Positions 56,595-64,000 of a stretch of 64,000 nucleotides of DNA are shown here, piece by piece. This stretch comes from Euborellia annulipes (taxonomy: Eukaryota; Arthropoda; Insecta; Dermaptera; Anisolabididae). The stretch spans positions 1 to 64,000 of the forward strand of contig JAKCPI010006261.1 in assembly GCA_023213315.1 (NCBI GenBank). Reading direction: 5' to 3'. Under the pieces are notes generated by a model that saw only the letters and a program-made list of their open reading frames with translations, was not told where the DNA came from and did not search any database. A program made the position numbers and the translations under genes. How positions within the stretch are numbered: position 1 is the first letter of the stretch; each line of letters starts with the position of its first letter.

Positions 56595-56635
56595 AGCTAC
56601 GTTTCGAACTCAGGAGTTGGGCCTTCATCAGAGCT
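56595..56635 (-). ncRNA. Hammerhead-like motif with irregular stem II
   Basis: CTGATGA and CGAAACGTA are both present, but only AACT/AGTT pairs in stem II, beside unpaired GGCCC. Confidence 0.3.
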
Positions 56636-56639
56636 GTAA

Positions 56640-57270
56640 ATAAATATTCTGTTCAACCAGTAATGATATTTGTAATTTGAACATATTTATTAATAAAATT
56701 TGGATAGTTCTCATGTTTAGATGGATAATTTAAATAGAATCCAAGTTAAGTGTCAATGCCGCTCTTTCTAGACATGTTTTTTTTTTTTTTTTTACTGGCG
56801 GCAGTATTTCTATTGACATTCAAACGATTTATATATTACGCAGAACCTATGACCTGTCTCTCTCTCTCTCTCCAATTTTTTTGAAATAAATTAAAATAAA
56901 TAAAATAATCACTCCTTTTGTAAAAAAAAAAAAATTATTCTCTTCAAAAACTACAAAATTAATCTACACATTTTTTATATTTGAAAATAATAAATGAATT
57001 CAATTATTTATCTATTTGAAAAAATTATTTCTGATGAAAATATATTGTTTTTGGCAGTGAAAGAGGGAGATAATAAATTATTATTATTAAGTTACTAATC
57101 CATATTTACAAGCCCTCGATCTATTAACTTCATTTTATATTAATGACTACTAAATCGCTTTATGCAGTGATAAAACACACTTTAGTACAAATTACACTAT
57201 TATTAATAATTAAAGGACTAAAAAGGGCCTATTTGTTTTTTTTTTTTTAAGGCAAGGAACAATCTAATGA
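56640..57270. other. AT-rich spacer
   Basis: Low-complexity T and CT runs (56780-56875). No gene. Confidence 0.5.
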
Positions 57271-57395
57271 TAAAAATCTGGTCTGACTGTCGACAGCACA
57301 CAACTTTCTCTTACATTCGGTAATCGAAAGTTGTGTTCTGTGCTTGTAACACCAGATTTTTTGTGTCGAATCTATTTAGTTTTCGCCGATATTAA

Positions 57396-57649
57396 TTTTT
57401 TTTTTTTTTAAATTAAAAAACACTTTTTCTCATTCACACTCATTCACAGTCTTTTCGGCAACTTAGGCCATATAAGACTTTATACGATAACCGTTGTATA
57501 AGATAATATCTATTTGGGGTCCTGGTATTTCTATTTAAGTCATTTGGTATCCAAATGCCTTAAATAAAATCATCGGACTGCCTGGGGTCCGAACCCGCGA
57601 CGTTTTGTATAGAAGGTAGGCACGCTACCAACTACTCCAAGCCCCGTGG
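57396..57649 (-). mobile_element. tRNA-derived SINE, family D, with target duplication
   Basis: Tail AAAAACACTTTTTCTCATTC, head in reverse with GGGTCCGAACCCGCGACG. GCCGATAT occurs on both sides (57385-57392 and 57650-57657). Confidence 0.75.
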
Positions 57650-57869
57650 GCCGATATATTAAAATTCAAGATGTAAAAATTATAAACAGGAAAATATTTA
57701 TACAGTATTTTGTTACCATAGGAACCATTTTACCTATCTTATCTTATCTATAAAGCACAAGAGTAAAGTGATCTTCAGAAGATTTCAATGGCAAAATGAG
57801 AATACACATTTTAAAGAGCATCTAAAAAATAATCGTTTTTTGAATTAAAAAAAAATCGTTGGATCAAAT

Positions 57870-58016
57870 CTCCCAGAAGGCTCCCCGCTCCAAGAAAAAA
57901 TGAGACAATATGGGGGCTTCCAGGAGGATGACTGGATCGTTGGCCCCCATCCCAGTTACGCCCATGGGTACGAGCATTTTGTTCAGAAGAAAGGATCTGA
58001 TAATACACATTATTAT
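57870..58016 (+). CDS. Possible captured exon or coding fragment inside repeat DNA
   Basis: The sequence departs abruptly from the family A copy at about 57869 and gives a frame with high third-position GC, including an ATG at 57900. The peptide around it reads MRQYGGFQEDDWIVGPHPSY and continues with AHGYEHFVQKK. The frame runs on into repeat DNA until 58100, where coding character is lost. The right border adjoins the family A2 terminus at 58049. It could be a host exon, a fragment captured by a transposable element, or a pseudogene piece. No family recognised. Confidence 0.35.
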
Positions 58017-58048
58017 CTCACTTCTCTGCTCTCTATATTATTTCATAT

Positions 58049-58362
58049 TTGGACCCTGTTATGCACATGGCGTGTTCAAAGACCAAACATCGAGTTTTGA
58101 AGCCCAAAATTTTTGACCCCTGAATCCATTTAAGTAGTTTTTGGATGATGTGTGTGTGTGTGTGTGCGTGTGGATGTATGTGGTAATTTTTTTTGTCAAC
58201 GAATTCTGCAAAAACCATTAAATATCAATTGTTTTAGGACATATTTCCATAAAAAAGGGTAGGCTATTAACTAAAGCTTTTGAAACACGGACTATTGGGG
58301 TGCTTAAGGGGCTCAATTTTGAACTTTTTGGTCTTTGACACACCATTGCATAACAGGGTCCA
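58049..58362. mobile_element. Family A2 element with inverted ends
   Basis: GGACCCTGTTATGCA and TGCATAACAGGGTCC bound the unit, followed inward by GTCAAAGACC-type sequence in both arms. A TG-repeat lies at about 58150. Confidence 0.65.
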
Positions 58363-58399
58363 TATAGGGTAAGAGAAAGTAAAAAGAAGTGTGAAATAG

Positions 58400-59365
58400 A
58401 CATATGATTAATTAACTATTATTCTTTCTGTTTTTTTTTTTTTTTAGATAAAAAATTAATTGGAAAACATTGACTAACTTTCAAATATCTTTTTAATTGA
58501 TTGTATTTTGTTTGATGGTTCATTTTGAAAAATGATCGTGAAAACGAGGGAGATTTTTGAGCCCATCTGCCTCCCCCTACCCCTCTTTCTCTTGGAGGCA
58601 CACCCTCAATTGACCATTGTGAGTCTAATCGGGGGGATTAACTTAAGGGCGCGGCGGCGAAATCCGCTCACTCATCGGTCTAAAGAGCAATTTAATTGCT
58701 TGGGCATACATCAATTAGCGCCCCAAATGTACTGATTAATATTGACTAGGTTGAATATAACTCAACCAATACTAAAATCAAAGTTATCATGATATAAAAA
58801 CGGAGATTTCAAACTTTTAAAGATAGAAGTAAAAAAAAAAAAAAAAAATTATATGCATTGAGATCATAGGCTTAATTGTAATTTTAGATGTTGACTTTGG
58901 CTAGTCGAATTAATTATGTTTTAAATAACTAGTAACCGAGTTAATTTTGATTTGGGCTTTAAACTTTGAATATCACCTCAAGTGGCGTATTCAGGAAGGG
59001 GTCCAGGGGGCCGTAGGTCCCCCCAAAGCCTTCTCCAAAACAAAAAAATAAACCCCCCTATTGATTATTCCGCCACTGTAGCTTAATTGTAATTTTTTTT
59101 GTTGAATGATGAAGTGGCTGTGATTAACTCTCATAAATATCTGGAAGAGTCTAACAAAAAACTTATAAATAATTGAAAACATCTCTAATATTTACGAATG
59201 TTTGTATTAAAATTATTTCATTATTTCAAGAAATAATAAATTTTTTGTATTTGTTTTTTATTTATAAGTTATTATATTATCTAAAAAAATTTGCTATCAC
59301 TTGAAGTTTCTTGAATAAAGGGGGGGTCAATTTTAATTTTGGGCCTCTTAAACTTTGAATATGCA
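58400..59365. other. Spacer with a MITE-like pair
   Basis: 58979-59079 has AGTGGCGTATTC and GATTATTCCGCCACT ends, possibly a hAT MITE without visible duplication. 58560-58740 is GC-richer and apparently single copy. Confidence 0.4.
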
Positions 59366-59369
59366 CTGC

Positions 59370-59520
59370 TCGGCCATAGCACAGTGGTAGAGTTTCTGCC
59401 TCCTGTGCTATAGGTCAGGAGTTAGCATCGCCTCATGCTAAAAAAAATTTATTTCAATTGATTGATATCCTTCCTCTGAAGCCGAAAAAGACTTTAAAAT
59501 AAATAAAAAAAAAAAAAAAA
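59370..59520 (+). mobile_element. SINE-like family F
   Basis: tRNA-like head CGGCCATAGCACAGTGGTAG, then AAAATTTATTTCAATTGATT, AGCCGAAAAAGACTTT and an A tail. Box B is degenerate. Confidence 0.5.
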
Positions 59521-61035
59521 AACTTTAAATAATGAGTGTAAAAATATTTCTATGTATTCTATATCATTTTAAAATTAATGAATTTCACATGGTACTCTCT
59601 AAAATGATTTTTTTTTTAAAGAGAATAGATAAATTAATTAAAATATAAATAAAAAAATTAAAAATACGTTAACATTTATTGTCTTTTTAAGTAATTATTA
59701 TTATCAGTGTCAGTTCGTGGCATAATATCGACGTACTACAACTATTTTAGAATTTCAAACAGGGATGGCCTTGAAATTATTATAGGAAAAAAAAACAGCT
59801 TAATCTATGTAATTATATAATAAATAATTTATTATTATTATTGATAATTAGAATTAAAAATTTAGTAAAATATACTAGTCTGCCATCTTTTGCAAGAGTG
59901 CTGAACTATTTGACACATAATTTTCAAATACTCGATAATTTCATAAATGTACGGTATATATTCTGAAAAATTTGCAAGACGAGGGGAAATAAGTAAAAGC
60001 TCGGTAGTTTTTGATTTATGGCACCCGTAGGGTAGAAGAATTAAAGAAAATGTATTTAAATTGCATTTAGCCAGAGGCCGTGTTTTTTTTCTTTTATTTT
60101 CGGCCAATTGAGTTCGTTCTTTGCATACAATTATAAAATGCACAGGAGCCGGTGTGTTAGCAAGCCATTTACATTAAACTGTGAACACTTGTTTCGTTTA
60201 ACTACTTTAATTTTTAAATTGTTTTTTTCTTCACTTAATCTGAAAAAAAAGTTTAATTAAAAATAAATATCAATCAAAAAAAGGGGCGATTAGAATTAAT
60301 GATTAATAGTCCCATCTATTTGCTGAATTAATATTTAATTTATATCGGACCTTTTCCAATTCGTCCAAAATTGAACTAATAATTGCTTTCAATATAAGAG
60401 AAGATAATGGGACCCCTAAGATATGAACTTAAATACAATAAAAATTACTCTATTAAATGTTGATAATAGAAGTGGCTGTTCAGCGATTAGAATGTTGAAG
60501 GAAGAGAGGATGTCAGCCAAAAAAGGAATTTACTCTATTAAATTTGATAGTGAAAACTGGATATAAAGTACTTAGATGCCGGAAAAAAATGTGTTACTTT
60601 TTGTATTTATATAAATCAAGAGCTGAGGCAAATGTGTTTTTTTTTTTTTTTTTTTTTGGAAGAGGGAGGAGGAGAGGAATTATTTCAATATTTCAAAACT
60701 AAAGGGGTATAAGCACGGTAAATATGTCCTTGGAAGATATTTCAACGATACTTAGAGGGCAACTAATAAAACAATAAGATCCTGAAAGTTTCAGATTGCT
60801 AACTCAAATGGAAAAAAAAAAAAAAAAAAAAAAATCGGCTGAATCGATTGATTTGAATTTTGGATATGCTTTGGGGGCTGATGGTAGGGGTAGCTTCTAG
60901 GAAAAAAATAAAAACCTATATCAGGTCATAACATCTTGATATTTATTGTTATTTTTTTAATTTTAACTTTTAACCATGATACAATTTTGGCACAATTATG
61001 AAAAAATACGCCATATTGAAAAAATAAAAATCAGA
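59521..61035. other. AT-rich spacer
   Basis: A 93-residue minus frame at 59862-60143 has no recognised domain and is probably chance. Confidence 0.45.
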
Positions 61036-61039
61036 TTTG

Positions 61040-61380
61040 TTATACAAAAACTGATTTAGATTTTTTAATTGAATTGGATACCAATCAATTAAAATAAATT
61101 TGAAATCAACTATTTTTTAGGCGCTCTTTAAAAAGAATATCAGTAAAATTTTTCGTGAAAATTGTTTGAAGTACACTTTACTGATGTAGTATTTCAGATT
61201 TTTCAAATTCATTTTCCGGCTCTTCCTTCCATTGAGCCAATGTTAAATCCCTATGGAGATTTGTATGCTAATTTCGATTCAAAAGGGAGTCCCCCCTTTG
61301 GAATTTGTTACACATTTAAAAAGATTTTTTCCAATTCTTATGAAATTTTGTATTTATTTAGGATTCTCTCAATAGAATAT
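61040..61380 (-). mobile_element. Family A relative, fragment
   Basis: GTTTGAAGTACACTTTACTG and, in reverse, GGGACTCCCTTTTGAATC-like sequence matching 27650-27670; ATTCTTATGAAATTTTGTAT complements 27594-27612. Confidence 0.5.
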
Positions 61381-62035
61381 GAAGCGAGAGCTCTTCCATT
61401 GCTCTAAAGGAACTAACATTTATTTATTTGGATTTACCATTTTGAGAAAATGGATTTATAAAACATGTTGTTGTTTACATTCGAAGTAATATTTATTTCG
61501 AAATGAACGCATGGTAAATTAAAAAATTAATTTCTTAATTAATTTTGTTTTATAATAGGCTTAAGTCAACGTATACAAACAAAATTATTATTATGAGACT
61601 TTTCTCACTATTATTTCGTAGCAATAACCATATTTTCATCATAATTTATTTAGAAATTGACATTTGAAAAAAAATATTAAGAAATAGATAATAATGTGAC
61701 AAAGAAAAAGATTACACGTGTAATCTTTTGTCGTCCTGACTCCCTGTCGTTAAGAAAAATCAGGACTATTCCTGAGTTTATTGTCTATTCTCATTTTACA
61801 AGCTTAAATTTTTGCCAATGTCCCTGGACCACTTTTTTGTTTTCCTCTATATCAACCTCAGAGATTCCCCTATAGCTCGCCATTTGCTCGGGAGAAAAAA
61901 ATCTCAAGATTGAGAATTTTTTCAATTTTACTTTTAAACCAAAATATTTAGTAGCCTAATCAAATATAAATATGGTAGTAATTTAATGAAATCATAATAT
62001 TAAAATATTCTTTATTAGGCTTGAGTTTATCTTTT
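61381..62035. other. AT-rich spacer
   Basis: GATTACACGTGTAATC at about 61709 is a short perfect palindrome; nothing else. Confidence 0.45.
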
Positions 62036-62039
62036 GCTC

Positions 62040-62190
62040 TTCTTGCGTGCTTGTAGTGCCTCAAGTGCTCGATGGTGAACCCTTGAGCTTAGGCAACCAA
62101 AACGTTTAGCCGTTGGAAATGTCTTAAAAGTAGCTTTTCCTCTTCAGTTGAATTAAAATAAAATGATTATTTATTTCAAAAATATTTGGC
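62040..62190 (+). repeat. Family M repeat
   Basis: CTTAGGCAACCAAAACGTTT and GTCTTAAAAGTAG match 35625-35770; not seen elsewhere in the window. Confidence 0.5.
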
Positions 62191-62284
62191 ATCCAAATGG
62201 CTTAAATAAAATCATCGGGGGTCCGAACCCGCGACATTCGGTATAGAAGGTAGGGACGCTTCCAATTACACCAAGCCCGGGGGC
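62182..62284 (-). mobile_element. tRNA-derived SINE head, family D, truncated
   Basis: GGCATCCAAATGGCTTAAAT and GGTCCGAACCCGCGACATTC, head CCAATTACACCAAGCCCG in reverse. Confidence 0.65.
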
Positions 62285-62289
62285 ACGCA

Positions 62290-63280
62290 AATGTATTATA
62301 ATAATATTCAAATATATAGAATCAGATAATGATAAATTTTATTTTCGCTTAACTGAGACAATTTATTATTTATCTTAATGCCCTTCAGAGACAAGCTCTC
62401 CGAGATAACTTATTAATAATATCTAATATTTTTCTAATTTACTGGAAACTGTAATGAACTCCATAGGCCTATTCTTCTCAATCTAGCTGAACTAATAATA
62501 GGAGAAGGTTGGCGGTCACTTCGCTTGACTGCTTTATGTCATAAACATAGTTAGCAACAGCAACAAGACCAGTGCTATTGAAACATTATCTCTATCGCCA
62601 ACTGGCGAGCCAATTTGGCCCTCGAAATGAAATCCGGCTTCCGTCAGTGGGTATTTTGGCCGAAAGCTTTTCCGGGAGCCCCTCTGACATATGTGGAGAA
62701 CGGTCATGCCCCAGGGCCCCACACGCACCATTAAATTTAGTACAACCCCTCTATAAGTAAATCTTAATTTTGAGAAAAAGTAAATTGATTCTGCTATCGA
62801 AAAAATTTGTCTTTTGAAGGGCATTAAATTTTAAATAGCTATGCAACTTCTTCATGAAATTATAAAAAAATTGATTCGTATCTTATGCAATTGAAAACAA
62901 ATAATAAATACTCTTTAGGCTAAAAAGAATAGAATATTTTTTATAATAGGTTGCTTTTCAGTAAGATTTACATTTCGGAAGAAAAAAAGATTCAATTTCT
63001 TAAAATTACACCTTTCATTCACAATGATTATATTATAATTTAAGCTAATTTTATTGATCTCTCTAAGGAAATTTTTTCACTCCTTTGTAGTTATCAAAGA
63101 ATAATTTATTCCTAGTTCTAACATAAGAATGAATATAGTTATCTCTTTTAAAAGCGAGGTAAAATTTTGTTCTCAAAGGCGACGCAAGCATCTTCATAGT
63201 TTTATTATTATTTTTTTATTTATTTTTTCTTTAAAAAAAGAACGGATATTAAATTAAAAAAAAATACATCTGTTAGATTC
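62290..63280. other. Spacer
   Basis: 62560-62750 is GC-richer with only a shadow-like 96-residue minus frame; no splice sites convince. Confidence 0.4.
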
Positions 63281-63284
63281 CTGT

Positions 63285-63770
63285 CTGACTGTGTGACTGA
63301 AAAAAAAATCTCAAGAATGAAAAAAGCTAGAAGGCTGAGATTTTATATTTAAGTTAGCCACCCCTCTTTCTGGCACGTGACACGAAGCTTTTGAACAAAA
63401 TCGGCCAAAAAGTACTAGAACTTTACTGATGTACTTTTTCAATTTTTTTCGATTTTCTCATATTTTGCCCTAACGATTTTGATTAAAATTCAAAAATCAA
63501 TATTTTCTTTAAAATGTATATTCTCATTTCGCCCTGAAAATTGTTTGAAGCATACTTTACTTTTGTACTTGATAAGAAAGGTTGCCATGGTATTAAAATA
63601 TAAATATTTTTCTCTGTTTATAAATTTTACATCTTGAATTCTAATATATAGGCGGAAACTAAATATATGTCGACACAAAAAATCTGGTGTGACAAGCACA
63701 GAACACAACCTTCTTTTACCAAAGGTAAGAGAAAGTTGTGTACTGTGTGATCAGTCACACCAGATTTTTT
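63285..63770 (-). mobile_element. Family A element
   Basis: Body GGCCAAAAAGTACTAGAAC, X-box variant GTTGCCATGGTATT near 63580, and hairpin 63677-63770 (TCTGGTGTGAC and GTCACACCAGA). Confidence 0.7.
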
Positions 63771-64000
63771 AAAATATAGTGTGCCTGAAGAACCTCAGAA
63801 TAAGAGTGGAATTTTTTTTATAAATAATTTTGAAATGGGTCATTTATTTCTAAAAATCAAATAAATTATTATTTAATTGCATAATTTCATTTCTTTGATA
63901 TTAATTAGACGCGAGATTTCTCAGATAAAATGCTCCTGATTATTATCAACGCTTAGTGACTTTTATTAATAATTATCAATTGAATTGCGCTCTTAAGGGC

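Larger units (their letters stand above)
57272..58391 (+). mobile_element. Family A element with nested SINE, foreign segment and A2 element
   Basis: Hairpin 57272-57362, SINE 57396-57649, body 57650-57869, foreign coding-like segment 57870-58048, A2 unit 58049-58362, then the family A end GGGTAAGAGAAAGTA. Confidence 0.65.

Noticed and set aside
59862..60143. 93-residue minus-strand frame
   Set aside because: Mixed composition but no recognised motif, no neighbouring exons and no poly(A) or splice support.

Overview
This window is eukaryotic, repeat-dominated, AT-rich DNA from an animal. The case for an animal is one intact borealin-like reading frame (a metazoan chromosomal passenger complex subunit), tRNA-derived SINEs, a non-LTR retrotransposon tail, hAT, mariner and Helitron-type non-autonomous elements, long dinucleotide arrays, and spliceosomal-type exon borders. 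An AT-rich invertebrate genome is the best fit. I cannot name the phylum or species from the sequence alone. There are no operons, rRNAs, CRISPR arrays or bacterial-type genes.

Genes. The only confident complete gene is the single-exon borealin-like CDS on the minus strand at 13683-14435. A convincing internal exon of another minus-strand gene lies at 5681-5790 (polypyrimidine-AG acceptor, GT donor, one open frame with C-rich third positions). Three weaker coding candidates are at 31589-31812 (minus), 57870-58016 (plus) and 40493-40759 (plus). The remaining sequence looks intronic or intergenic.

Layout. 0-5.5 kb: Helitron-like fragments, a nested hairpin element and a 180-bp repeat family. 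8.0-11.0 kb: a Helitron-like 3' end, then a 2.3-kb foldback element with a 968-bp mariner-type element (TA target duplication) inside it. 12-14.5 kb: a hAT MITE and borealin. 15.7-16.6 kb: a palindrome of about 530 bp abutting a 201-bp AC array. 18-25 kb: hAT and TA-flanked MITEs and GC-rich repeat family G. 27-28.9 kb: a tandemly duplicated family A element. 29.8-31.5 kb: SINEs and a hAT MITE. 33-37 kb: a cluster of family A/A2 elements and a LINE 3' fragment. 37-50 kb: SINEs, family G, a second family B copy and hammerhead-type cassettes. 50-64 kb: a further foldback, nested SINE/family A composites and a long-TIR MITE.

The most notable pattern is a set of loci with hammerhead-ribozyme-like cores: CTGANGA, then a short stem, then GAAA. 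Several of them sit in the loop between long inverted arms (1634-2010, 46239-46387, 49231-49511, 50357-50498). This resembles Penelope-like-element or retrozyme debris. The second notable pattern is family A, a high-copy short element. It ends in a near-perfect hairpin of about 95 bp, shares an internal module with family B, and often carries an RFX X-box-like palindrome.

All repeat family letters (A to M) are defined only within this window. No database search was possible.
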